Part shown: piece by piece, positions 8,277 to 16,049 of the stretch
How the letters are laid out: each line of letters opens with the position of its first letter
Position numbering within the stretch: position 1 is the first letter of the stretch
NCBI GenBank assembly: GCA_016188575.1
Contig: JACPHN010000129.1
Span: 1-31,291 of the forward strand
Source: Candidatus Schekmanbacteria bacterium
GTDB lineage: Bacteria > CSSED10-310 > JACPHN01
DNA length: 31,291 bases
Direction: 5' to 3'
Notes under the pieces: generated by a model
Told to the model about the DNA's origin: nothing
What the model saw: the letters and a program-made list of their open reading frames with translations, nothing else
Database searches by the model: none
Program-made: the position numbers and the translations under genes

Positions 8277-9572
8277 CTACTTCGGGATCGCCGAGGTCAG
8301 CACCTCGGGGTCGCCTGCGGTCACCAGTACGTCATCCTCGATCCGCACTCCGCCTACCGCCCGCCAGCGGCTCAGCTCGTTCCAGGCGACCGCCTCCCGG
8401 AACTTCTCGCGGAGCTCCGCGTTGTCGAGAAGCGCGGGCACGAAGTAGATTCCCGGCTCCACCGTGACGAGAAAGCTCTCCCCTAGCGGCATGTCGAGTC
8501 GCAAGCGGGCCCCGCAGATCCGCTCTGTTTCCGCTCTGCCCGGCGCTCTTCCGCCCACGTCGCGCACCCCAAGCCCGACCATGTGGCCGATGCCGTGAGG
8601 AAAAAACAGCGCCACGGCACCGGATGCCGCCAGCTCCTCCGGATTTCCCAGAAGGATACCGAGGTCGCGCAGGCCGGTAGCGATTACGATCGCCGCCGTT
8701 CGATGCACCTCGCGCCACTCGACGCCGGGCCGGCAGCGGGCAATGGCCGCCCGCTGCGCCCCCAGGACGATGTCGTAGATCGCTTGCTGGCGTTCTCCAA
8801 ACGCATCGCCGGCGGCGAACGTCCGCGTGACGTCCGCGGCGTACCCGTGGATCTGCGCGCCGGCGTCGATCAGCACGACATCGTCCGCGGCGGCGGTTCG
8901 GGGCCCGGGCGTGGAATGCAGCACCGCCGCGTTGCTGCCCGCAGCCACGATCGTCCCGTACCCCGGCGCGTGACCGCCCGCGCGCATCATTTCCGCCTCC
9001 AGCTCGATTTGGATGTCGCGCTCACTCCGGCCGGGTCGAATCACCGCGCCTGCGCGCCCGTACCCCGCCGCCGTGGCCGCCACCGCGGCGCGCACCAGGG
9101 CGATCTCTTCCGGGCCTTTGGGGCGCCGCACCGTGTCCAGCCTGCGGCGCATCTCTTGCTGGAGCGTCTCATCGCCCGCGCCCCCTGCATCCCCCGCGAG
9201 CTCCTCTACAATCGCGCCGAGCCCCACCCGGGGTCGTCGCGACCGCCGGTCGAGCCAGTCCTTCAGAAGCTGCCTGTCGGCACCGGAAACGTCGCCCGGA
9301 TCTCCCTCCCACAGGCGCTCTTCATCCGTCACCGGGCGCACGAAGTGTGACCAGCCTGACGCGGGATCGTAGGCCATCGCTCCGCCTGAACGGCGCTGCC
9401 CCGTCAGCCAGTAGTACTCCGGGTGAGGGACGAACGGGTACGTCTGATCCGCTCCACCCGGCATGCCGATTGCGTCGCCAGCGCCGATCACGATCAGCGG
9501 GCAATCCTGACCGAACGACCGCGCCGCTCTCTCCTGCCGCTGCAAACAAGCTCGCTCCGAAAAGATCCGCAC
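8277..9572 (-). CDS. Xaa-Pro aminopeptidase, M24 family
   Basis: A 431-residue metallopeptidase that removes N-terminal residues preceding proline (PepP type). Seen: an N-terminal aminopeptidase-P domain (about residues 1-150, with PHPEYYWLTG) and a C-terminal pita-bread domain. All five dinuclear metal ligands are present: Asp236 and Asp247 in VLIDAGAQIHGYAADVTRTF, His330 in HGIGHMVGLG, Glu372 in VEPGIYF and Glu412 in GVRIEDDVLVT. The GTG start at 9572 is chosen because CTCCTCC on the plus strand (GGAGGAG on the coding strand, 9578-9584) lies 5 nt upstream; an ATG nine codons earlier has no such site. The gene is 36 nt downstream of the winged-helix membrane gene and likely cotranscribed. 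No signal peptide, so cytoplasmic. Confidence 0.92.
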   Translation of the reverse strand: MRIFSERACLQRQERAARSFGQDCPLIVIGAGDAIGMPGGADQTYPFVPHPEYYWLTGQRRSGGAMAYDPASGWSHFVRPVTDEERLWEGDPGDVSGADRQLLKDWLDRRSRRPRVGLGAIVEELAGDAGGAGDETLQQEMRRRLDTVRRPKGPEEIALVRAAVAATAAGYGRAGAVIRPGRSERDIQIELEAEMMRAGGHAPGYGTIVAAGSNAAVLHSTPGPRTAAADDVVLIDAGAQIHGYAADVTRTFAAGDAFGERQQAIYDIVLGAQRAAIARCRPGVEWREVHRTAAIVIATGLRDLGILLGNPEELAASGAVALFFPHGIGHMVGLGVRDVGGRAPGRAETERICGARLRLDMPLGESFLVTVEPGIYFVPALLDNAELREKFREAVAWNELSRWRAVGGVRIEDDVLVTAGDPEVLTSAIPK

Positions 9573-9608
9573 TCTCGCTCCTCCCTGGATGAAGAACACG
9601 ATGGAGAG

Positions 9609-11135
9609 CTACTTGAAGATGATCGCCCCAGGATCGGCTTCGTCGGCCGAGGCTGCGGCTCGTGCTTCCGACACCGCGCCAAGCTCTCCGGCGATGCGGG
9701 GAAACGCCAGGCTGATGTCGCCCGTGCGTTCGTCCACCACCACGTCACCGCCATACGGAAGGACGATCTGCTCCAGGTCGCGGTCGGTCTTGGGATCCAC
9801 GCCGCCGGGAAGAGCGGCGGGTGCTGCCGGTTGCCCCGACCTCCCGAAGACAGCTTCAAGCACCGACCTCAGGCGGTTGCGCGTTTCTCGCTGGGCGTTT
9901 TCGCGCTGGACGCTGAAGCTGCGGATGGCGGGGACGGCAAGAAAGACCGTCGAATACGCCAGAGGAATGTAATAGAAGATCCAGTTCACGGTAGCCGGGC
10001 TCATGGTCAGGAAGGCGCCGCCAAACAGCGCGAGCTCTGGATCCTGAAGCAGCCCCGACAGAAAGATTGCGCCGAAGACATTGAACGCGTTGAGCACACC
10101 GATCACGACGTTACGGCCAGTACTGTTGCCGGTAATAGGAAGCGCCGGCTCTGGACGTTCCCAGAATCGCAGCCAGCTCCGACCCGACTCGACCACACTG
10201 CCCGCCGGCTCGGCGCCGGATGCGGTGAGGCGAAGCTTCTTGAACGCATACACGAGATGTCCATCCTCAGAAACGTCGACGTCGCCGTCGTAGTCGATCA
10301 TCAACTGCACAGCCAGGCGCTCTGCCTCGGAGAACGGCACACCTTTGAGCGAGACGAGGTCGGAAGCCGTGATGCGTCCGCGGTGGGCGCGAATGTACGC
10401 GAGCACCTCACGCCGCTCAGCCGCGGCGTCCGCGCGCTCCCGAGGCGGCCCGAAAACGAAATCGTAGAAGCTTTGCAGGATGCCCTTGCGACGCTCCGGC
10501 GCCGGAGCGTCATCGATCTCAAAGTCAAGACCGCTGCGGCCACGCATCGAGCGGTGCCGCGACGGCCGCCGGCGATATCGCGGCTCGCGGTACGAGCGGC
10601 TGGAGTAGAAAAACCAGTCGTAGAGCCACCAGATCCGCAGCGCATCCAACAAGCCCCCGCCGTGATGGTGGCCGCCTCCGCTCGGGATCTCGAACGAGTC
10701 GTCATCGCCCTTGGAGCGAAAGAGGAGAGCCACGACGACCGCCAAGAGAATCGCCACAAAGGCCAGGAAGTAGCCGATTACGACTCCCGCGATGCAGACC
10801 TTGAAAATGGCCTGGAAAACGCGATACGCCCACTTTGCGAGCTGCCGTCCGGCGCGAGACAGCCGCGCCCCGAGCTCCTCGTCCGGCCGCGTCAGCGATG
10901 GCGGGAAAGCATAAACCAGCTCCCCCGTCTCGGTGACCTCGAGGTGGCCCCAATAGAGCGGCAGCATGTTGCGCAGCACGGGCTCCACCTGAAAGCTCGG
11001 CAGGCCCGTATCCACGGTCAGGTCGGACACCGTTGCCCGCCCGCTTCGCCGTCGGAGCGCGCCGGCCAACTGCTCCTGCAGCCTGCTTTCGGGAACCACC
11101 GCGACGCCTTGTTGTCGCTCGTCTTTCTCGCTCAT
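9609..11135 (-). CDS. Membrane protein with repeated winged-helix/wing motifs, function unknown
   Basis: A 508-residue protein that I do not recognise by function. Seen: an N-terminal helical segment with SDLTVDTGLPSFQVEPVL resembling a winged helix-turn-helix, then a hydrophobic helix at about 115-142 (AGVVIGYFLAFVAILL). A His/Gly- and Arg-rich loop follows, then a second HTH-like unit (ITASDLVSLKGVPFSEAERL), two or more hydrophobic segments at about 345-410, and a third partial unit. Each unit ends with a wing-like beta hairpin: GHLEVTETGELVYAFP, GDVDVSEDGHLVYAF and GDVVVDERTGDISLAFPR. ATG 11135 is preceded by GGAAGG. It lies 125 nt after the ABC pair and 36 nt before the peptidase. A membrane-tethered sensor or regulator is possible but unproven. 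Confidence 0.75.
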   Translation of the reverse strand: MSEKDERQQGVAVVPESRLQEQLAGALRRRSGRATVSDLTVDTGLPSFQVEPVLRNMLPLYWGHLEVTETGELVYAFPPSLTRPDEELGARLSRAGRQLAKWAYRVFQAIFKVCIAGVVIGYFLAFVAILLAVVVALLFRSKGDDDSFEIPSGGGHHHGGGLLDALRIWWLYDWFFYSSRSYREPRYRRRPSRHRSMRGRSGLDFEIDDAPAPERRKGILQSFYDFVFGPPRERADAAAERREVLAYIRAHRGRITASDLVSLKGVPFSEAERLAVQLMIDYDGDVDVSEDGHLVYAFKKLRLTASGAEPAGSVVESGRSWLRFWERPEPALPITGNSTGRNVVIGVLNAFNVFGAIFLSGLLQDPELALFGGAFLTMSPATVNWIFYYIPLAYSTVFLAVPAIRSFSVQRENAQRETRNRLRSVLEAVFGRSGQPAAPAALPGGVDPKTDRDLEQIVLPYGGDVVVDERTGDISLAFPRIAGELGAVSEARAAASADEADPGAIIFK

Positions 11136-11200
11136 TGCTTCCTTCCCATTGCTGCCTTCCCAGCCAATTCGCACAGCGCCGTTCCGCCGTGTCCTCAGAC

Positions 11201-11206
11201 ATTATA
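11201..11206 (-). promoter_or_regulatory. Possible -10 box upstream of the winged-helix membrane gene
   Basis: TATAAT on the minus strand lies 66 nt before ATG 11135, in the 125-nt gap after the ABC operon. No good -35 box is visible, so this is only suggestive of a separate promoter. Confidence 0.3.
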
Positions 11207-11260
11207 GGACGAAAGCCGACGCCTTGCGCCAGCTCTCCGGTGGTGACGCGCTTGCTCCTC

Positions 11261-13132
11261 TCAGGCGTCCACCGCCGCGAGCAATTTGCGGACGCTTTCG
11301 TCCTGGAAATGGCGCGTGTAGAGCAGCCAGTACCGGCCTCCGCGCGACATGAGCTCGTCGTGATTGCCGTCTTCCACAATTCGCCCGCGATCCATGACCA
11401 GTATGCGATCCGCCGCGCGGACCGTCGATAGCCGATGTGCGATCACGAAACTGGTCCGGCCGCGCAGCACGTGCTCGAGACCCTCCTGAATCCGTTGCTC
11501 TGTCTCCGCATCTACGGAGGCCGTCGCCTCGTCCATGACGAGAATCTCGGGATCGGCGAGCAACGCTCGGGCCAGCGACAGGAGCTGTTTTTGCCCGGCG
11601 GAGAGCGTCACGCCTCCTTCGCCGAGGCGCGCCTCGTAACCATCCGGCATGGCCGCGATAAAGTCGTGCGCCCGCGCCAGCCGCGCCGCGCGCTCAATCT
11701 CGTCGTCCGTCGCATCGAGTCGACCGTAGCGCAGATTCTCGCGGATCGTGCCGCTGAACAGATAGGGCGTCTGCGGCACCGAGGCCAGGCGGGACTGCAG
11801 CCACTCCAGACGGCGTTTTCGATAGTCCACGCCGTTGAAAAGCACCTCGCCCGCGGTCGGCTCGTGGTAGCGACACAAGAGGTTCACAAGCGATGTCTTG
11901 CCGGCGCCAGTGGGGCCGACAAGCGCGATGAGCTGGCCGGCCTCGACGCGTAGGTTGAGGTTATCGAGCACCGTGGCGCCGGAGTCATAAGCGAAGCTCA
12001 CACCGCGCAGCTGGATCGCCGAGAGGGGATCCAGGACACGCAGAGCGCGCCGGCGTTGGTCGACGGACGAGCGATCAGCGGGCCCGCCTCCGCCGCCGTC
12101 CTCCGCGGCCTCCACGGCGCCGTCTCGAATCGCCGGAACCGTGGCGAGGAGCGCCAGGATGCGCTCCGCCGCTGCCTGCGCAGATTGCAGCACGGCGGCC
12201 TGGGTCGCCATCTCCTGGATGGGGTCGGAGATCTGCCGCGCGTACGTCAGAAACAACACCAGGCTGCCGAGGCTCAGGCTCCCGGACAGCACGGAGATGC
12301 CGCCGCCCGTCAGCGCCAGGGCCGTGCCGATAGCGACCACGCTCATCACCGCCGGCAGGTACAGCGCAGTCTGCAGCGCGTTGCGCGAGGAGTGCGAGAA
12401 CAGGCCCTGTGCGGCGCCTTCGAGCTCGCGGAGATTCGCCTCCGCCCTCCCCAACGTCTTGGTCGTGCGCTGCCCGAACGCGGCCTCACCAAACGCCGCG
12501 GTCACGTGCGAGTTGGCCTTGCGGGCCAGGCGTGAGCTCGCCAGGAGCCGGGCCTGAAACCACACCGAGATGCAGACCGCCAGCGGCACGATCGTAAGCA
12601 CGAGCAGCGCGAGCTTCCAGCTCAAGTAGCACATGACCGCGGCCATGAACAGGATGAAGAGCGTCCCCCAGGTAATGTCGATGACAGTCCACGCCAGCGC
12701 TTCCGCGAGCCGATTGACGTCGGAGGTCAGCCGCGCGACCAACCAGCCCGTCGAGCGCTTGTCGAAGTAGCTGAGCTCGAGCTCCTGCAGGCGCCGAAAC
12801 CCCGCCACACGCAGGTCGCGTCCGATCGACGCTTCCAGCAAGAACGCCTGCTTGATGAATCCGTACACCGAAATCGCAATGGCAACAGTGATGGCTCCAT
12901 AGCCCGCGGCGTACCACACCAGGCGGCCCTGAGTGTTCCCCGCGGCGATGTCATCGACTACCGTTCGGGTTACCACTCCAAAGAGCGTATCGCAAACGGC
13001 CGCAAGCCCCGCCCACAGTGCCAGCAAGCCATAGTTCCGCGTGTACGGCCTGCCGAGCTCGAGCAACCGCCGCCACAACCGCCAGTCAAACCGACCGGCG
13101 TGATCCTCATCCTCGAAGTGCGAGAAGCTCAT
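11261..13132 (-). CDS. Heterodimeric ABC exporter subunit, catalytic Walker B
   Basis: A 623-residue half-transporter with an N-terminal six-helix exporter membrane domain (about 30-330) and a C-terminal ATPase. Seen: Walker A GPTGAGKT (406-413), Q-loop region SVPQTPYLFSGTIREN, signature LSAGQ (510-514, Ala instead of the first Gly), Walker B LVMDE with catalytic Glu535, and H-loop His566. A degenerate signature in one subunit opposite a Walker B lacking Glu in the partner is the arrangement of asymmetric exporters such as TM287/288, LmrCD and BmrCD. ATG 13132 has GAGGAG upstream and lies 10 nt after the partner's stop; the longer frame overlaps that gene. Substrate unknown: a drug, lipid or peptide is possible. 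Inner membrane. Confidence 0.92.
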   Translation of the reverse strand: MSFSHFEDEDHAGRFDWRLWRRLLELGRPYTRNYGLLALWAGLAAVCDTLFGVVTRTVVDDIAAGNTQGRLVWYAAGYGAITVAIAISVYGFIKQAFLLEASIGRDLRVAGFRRLQELELSYFDKRSTGWLVARLTSDVNRLAEALAWTVIDITWGTLFILFMAAVMCYLSWKLALLVLTIVPLAVCISVWFQARLLASSRLARKANSHVTAAFGEAAFGQRTTKTLGRAEANLRELEGAAQGLFSHSSRNALQTALYLPAVMSVVAIGTALALTGGGISVLSGSLSLGSLVLFLTYARQISDPIQEMATQAAVLQSAQAAAERILALLATVPAIRDGAVEAAEDGGGGGPADRSSVDQRRRALRVLDPLSAIQLRGVSFAYDSGATVLDNLNLRVEAGQLIALVGPTGAGKTSLVNLLCRYHEPTAGEVLFNGVDYRKRRLEWLQSRLASVPQTPYLFSGTIRENLRYGRLDATDDEIERAARLARAHDFIAAMPDGYEARLGEGGVTLSAGQKQLLSLARALLADPEILVMDEATASVDAETEQRIQEGLEHVLRGRTSFVIAHRLSTVRAADRILVMDRGRIVEDGNHDELMSRGGRYWLLYTRHFQDESVRKLLAAVDA

Positions 13133-13142
13133 CTCACTCTCC

Positions 13143-14975
13143 TCACCGTGTGCCCGCGCCCGTCCGCGCCAGGCCCGCTTCCTGAAGCTCCCAAAGCCGC
13201 CTGTAGAGTCCCGCGGTCGGCAGCAACTCCTCGTGCGAGCCGAGCTGCGTGACCTGTCCACCTTCGAGCACCAGAAAGCGATCGGCGTGCCGTAAAGTCG
13301 ACAGGCGATGGGCGATGACGATGGTGGTCCCGCGGTGCCGGCGAGCCGCCAGCGCCGTCATGATCGAATGCTCCGTTTCCGCGTCGACCGCGCACAAAGC
13401 ATCGTCGAGAATGAGCACATCCGGGTCGCGCAGCAAGGCGCGGGCGAGCGCCAGGCGCTGGCGCTGGCCTCCAGACAGCGTCACGCCCCGCTCTCCGACT
13501 ACCGTATCAAACCCGTGTCGAAATCCGTTGACGGCATCCTCCAGGCAGGCCATGCGCGCGGCCTCGAAAATCGCGGCGGGGTCGGCGGTGGCCTTGCCCA
13601 TGACGATGTTGTCGCGGATGGACCGCGAGTAGAGAAACGGTTCCTGAAGCACCGTGCCAAACTTCTGCCGGACCTCGGCCCGACCAAGTCTCCGGATATC
13701 GACGCCATCTACTCGGATGGTGCCGCTCGTAAGGTCGTACAGGCGCAGCAAGAGCGCCACGATCGACGTCTTCCCCGAGCCCGACGGCCCCAGTATGGCG
13801 AGCGTTTCTCCTGGGGCTACCGCAAACGATACCCCGCGCAGGACCGTCCGGTCGCCATCAGCATGGTAGCTGAAGGTCACGTTCTCGAATTCGACCGAGC
13901 ACCCTCTGCGGCGTTGGTGGCGAATGTTTGTACCGTCTGGCGAATCCTGCCGGCATTCCTCGAGAGGCTCCTGCAACACGCTATCGATGCGCCCGAAGCT
14001 CACCATCGCTTTCCCCATGCGAGTCAGCAACCGGCCAAGCATGCGAATCGGCCAAAAGAGCATCTGAGCGTAACTGAGGAAAACGAACAGCGACCCAACG
14101 TCGAGGTTGCCATCTGCCACCCGGTAGGCGCCGAAGATGAGAATCAGGCCCTCGCCCGAAAACGTAGTGAGGTCTGAAAAGGCCCAGTACCGGGAGAGCA
14201 CGCGACCGCTGGCGAGCTGCGCATCGCGATAGGCAGTGGCGAGGCCCGCGAACTGAGAGCTCTCGTGCTCCTGGCGGAAAAACGCGCGCACCACGCGCAC
14301 CCCGACTAGGTTCTCGTGTAGGCGCGCGGTGAGCCGGCTTTCGGCCTGCTCCGCACGCTCGCTCGTGACGAGGACCCGACCGTAGAATACAGCGCTGAAG
14401 ATCAGCACCAGAGGGATCAAGGTGATCGCGACGATCGCCATGCTTGGATCCACCGCCAACATCATGGGAACCGCGATGGCCGTCATGATGGCTACCGTAA
14501 TGGCGTGTCCGAGCTGCTCGCCGAGGAAGAGCCGCACCGTGTCCACATCTGAAGTGCACCGCTGGACGAGGTCGCCGGTATCGGTGCGGTCATGGACTGC
14601 ACACGACATGCGTTGGATGTGATCGTAGAGGCGCACTCGCAGCTTTTTCGCGACCCGCTCGCTGGCCAGAACCGCGGCCCGGCGGCCGGCGTAGGTAACC
14701 GCCCAGGCGAGTGTAGTAATCAGCACCACGGCGGCGCCGGCCAACCAGACGTGAGCCCTCAGGGCAGGAGCCCCGCCGAGCATCGACACGAGCCAGCGCG
14801 TCGGCCCTACCGGTGGCTTGCTCTGGAGCACCACGTCGATCATCGCGGCCGGAATCAGGGGTGCCGCGAACAGCAGCGCGTTCGCGAGACCCGCCGCGGC
14901 GACCGACAGCGCCAGCAGGCCGCGCTCTGATCGCATTACCGCCCACAGTTTCCAGAAAATCGCTTGCTGAGACAT
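13143..14975 (-). CDS. Heterodimeric ABC exporter subunit, degenerate Walker B
   Basis: A 610-residue half-transporter; first gene of the exporter pair. Seen: hydrophobic segments between about residues 20 and 320, Walker A GPSGSGKT (396-403), LQEPFLYSRSIRDN, canonical signature LSGGQRQR (500-507), Walker B LILDD with Asp525 where the catalytic Glu normally sits, and H-loop His556. Its signature would complete the active ATP site built by the downstream subunit, while its own Walker site would be the slow one. The start is taken as ATG 14975 (MSQQAIFWKLW); the frame extends upstream into the leader terminator, which argues against earlier starts. The Shine-Dalgarno is weak. Expression is probably set by the upstream attenuator. 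Confidence 0.92.
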   Translation of the reverse strand: MSQQAIFWKLWAVMRSERGLLALSVAAAGLANALLFAAPLIPAAMIDVVLQSKPPVGPTRWLVSMLGGAPALRAHVWLAGAAVVLITTLAWAVTYAGRRAAVLASERVAKKLRVRLYDHIQRMSCAVHDRTDTGDLVQRCTSDVDTVRLFLGEQLGHAITVAIMTAIAVPMMLAVDPSMAIVAITLIPLVLIFSAVFYGRVLVTSERAEQAESRLTARLHENLVGVRVVRAFFRQEHESSQFAGLATAYRDAQLASGRVLSRYWAFSDLTTFSGEGLILIFGAYRVADGNLDVGSLFVFLSYAQMLFWPIRMLGRLLTRMGKAMVSFGRIDSVLQEPLEECRQDSPDGTNIRHQRRRGCSVEFENVTFSYHADGDRTVLRGVSFAVAPGETLAILGPSGSGKTSIVALLLRLYDLTSGTIRVDGVDIRRLGRAEVRQKFGTVLQEPFLYSRSIRDNIVMGKATADPAAIFEAARMACLEDAVNGFRHGFDTVVGERGVTLSGGQRQRLALARALLRDPDVLILDDALCAVDAETEHSIMTALAARRHRGTTIVIAHRLSTLRHADRFLVLEGGQVTQLGSHEELLPTAGLYRRLWELQEAGLARTGAGTR

Positions 14976-15025
14976 GATTGGCTGAGAGGTGTTGCCGAAT
15001 GGCAACGAGGGAGTTTTGGACGCCT

Positions 15026-15060
15026 TAAACGAAAAGCCCGCTTGGGGGGGCAAGCGGGCT
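15026..15060 (-). terminator. Intrinsic terminator (attenuator) in the ABC exporter leader
   Basis: A perfect 10-bp stem (15035-15044 with 15051-15060) closes a 6-nt loop. On the minus strand the stem is followed immediately by TTTTCGTTT. It stands 51 nt before the first ABC gene and after the leader ORF, so it would stop leader transcription unless disrupted. Confidence 0.85.
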
Positions 15061-15098
15061 CGTCGTGATCTACTCAGGAAATGCGAAAGCCGCTCACC
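15049..15098 (-). promoter_or_regulatory. Possible antiterminator pairing in the ABC leader
   Basis: On the transcript, GGUGAGCGG (15090-15098) can pair with CCGCUUGCC (15049-15057) over nine positions, seven Watson-Crick and two G-U. The second segment includes most of the terminator's 5' arm side plus loop, so the two structures exclude each other. The first segment contains the stop codon of the leader ORF. Found by manual pairing; energies were not computed. Confidence 0.5.
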
Positions 15099-15144
15099 TA
15101 TCGGGCCACTGGCCCGTTGTGGATGCCGCGTCTCTGCATTTCAT
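15094..15144 (-). CDS. 16-residue leader peptide upstream of the ABC exporter
   Basis: A short ORF reading MKCRDAASTTGQWPDR, with AGAGGAC 5-6 nt before its ATG. It begins about 30 nt after the predicted transcription start and ends 34 nt before the terminator stem. A perfect dyad CGGGCCA/TGGCCCG (15102-15116) lies inside it. Translation would place ribosomes over the sequence that competes with the terminator. It has no homology that I recognise; the coding call rests on the Shine-Dalgarno, position and the bmrB-like arrangement. It could instead be a chance ORF. Confidence 0.5.
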   Translation of the reverse strand: MKCRDAASTTGQWPDR

Positions 15145-15182
15145 GAAAGTCCTCTCAGTAAGGGAGGTAATGTGGTAAGAAC

Positions 15183-15211
15183 AAGATAAGTCGAAATTCC
15201 GAATCTGTCAA
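15183..15211 (-). promoter_or_regulatory. Consensus sigma-70 promoter of the ABC exporter operon
   Basis: On the minus strand, TTGACA (15206-15211), a 17-nt spacer and TATCTT (15183-15188). Transcription would start near 15176 and cross the leader ORF and terminator before the ABC genes. One of the two best promoter matches in the window. Confidence 0.75.
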
Positions 15212-15401
15212 TAGGGCATGGCCGCACCTGAATCCACGGCTCGTTCAGCGTCGGCGTGAGAGCGCCCCCGGCGTCCCTCCTCCGGCTTGCTGGGGAGGTG
15301 AGCGGCTCCAGCCGACCTGCTCCGCCTGTGGCAGCGACGTTGCATTCCCGGCGGACGCACAGCACACTGTTGATCATCGGTGCACCAGGAGGATCCGGGC
15401 C

Positions 15402-15668
15402 ATGAACGAAGAGATGATGGAGATCACCTTGACCTTGCCACGCGACTTCGTGCGCCAGCTCAGGCATGATGCCGAGGATCGCGAGCTCATGCTCTCAACC
15501 TACGTCCACAACCTTCTCACTCAGGCAATCCGCGAAGGCTACAGCGAGCGAGCGATGTTCAAGTTCGAGGAGGTGAGCTGGCGGGAACGGGCCGACCTCA
15601 TTTTGGCCCAGCGACAACAGGAGGCTCAAGACGCCGCCGCGGCCTTCATCGCCAGGTTTATCGCCTGA
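15402..15668 (+). CDS. Small ribbon-helix-helix-like protein
   Basis: An 88-residue protein. Residues 6-44 (MEITLTLPRDFVRQLRHDAE, then LMLSTYVHNLLTQAI) follow the pattern of a ribbon-helix-helix fold: one beta strand, then two helices. The C-terminal part is helical, Gln/Ala-rich and possibly dimerising. AGGAGG lies about 10 nt before ATG 15402; ATG 15414 or 15417 is an alternative. It is divergent from the ABC leader promoter with about 190 nt between. It may be a DNA-binding regulator or an antitoxin without a visible toxin; neither is shown. Confidence 0.65.
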   Translation: MNEEMMEITLTLPRDFVRQLRHDAEDRELMLSTYVHNLLTQAIREGYSERAMFKFEEVSWRERADLILAQRQQEAQDAAAAFIARFIA

Positions 15669-15835
15669 CCAGGACCGCGGCCACAAACCGCAGATCCCGT
15701 CCGCTCGGCCGTCTCGCGCCGCATGCGCGAGCCCTTGTCCGCCGGTCCTCTGCCCTGCGTCTTGCTCGCCGGCCGCGACTGGAGCGCGCACCGCTTTCCC
15801 ACTGACCGCCGCTGTCGCCCTATTGTAGGAGGACA

Positions 15836-15876
15836 CCACACACGCTTGCTTGCGATCCACGCATGATCGCGTGTGG
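15836..15876. repeat. Nested inverted repeat upstream of a sigma-54-like promoter
   Basis: GCGATC (15852-15857) pairs with GATCGC (15865-15870) across 7 nt, enclosed by CCACAC (15836-15841) and GTGTGG (15871-15876). It is centred about 145 nt above the predicted start from the promoter at 15979, a distance usual for enhancer sites of sigma-54 activators. The gap 15669-16049 shows no other feature. Confidence 0.35.
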
Positions 15877-15978
15877 CCCTCGGGCGTTCTGTCGCTGCTG
15901 CGCGACTGCTTGCCTCATCCCACCAGGAAAGGCCGCCAGAGCGGGCAGTCGTCTTCCGGATCAACACGCCGGTTGCGT

Positions 15979-15994
15979 TGGCATGACAATTGCT
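15979..15994 (+). promoter_or_regulatory. Sigma-54-like (-24/-12) promoter
   Basis: TGGCATG-N4-TTGCT matches the -24/-12 consensus (TGGCAYG-N4-TTGCW) completely, with GG and GC 12 bp apart. The predicted start near 16005 fits the ATG at 16050 and excludes the longer reading of that gene. Transcription would need a sigma-54 activator. Confidence 0.6.
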
Positions 15995-16049
15995 TCTATT
16001 CTCAGCGGCGCAGCGGCGCAAATATCAAGCTTTCAATTGGAGAGACTTC

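Noticed and set aside
9423-11207. A 594-codon plus-strand frame covering the winged-helix membrane gene
   Set aside because: Antisense shadow; the opposite strand has clear membrane segments, a Shine-Dalgarno and repeated motifs.
15102-15116. Dyad CGGGCCACTGGCCCG as a separate regulatory site
   Set aside because: It lies inside the leader ORF and has a single-base centre, so it is more likely part of the leader RNA structure. Mentioned there instead.
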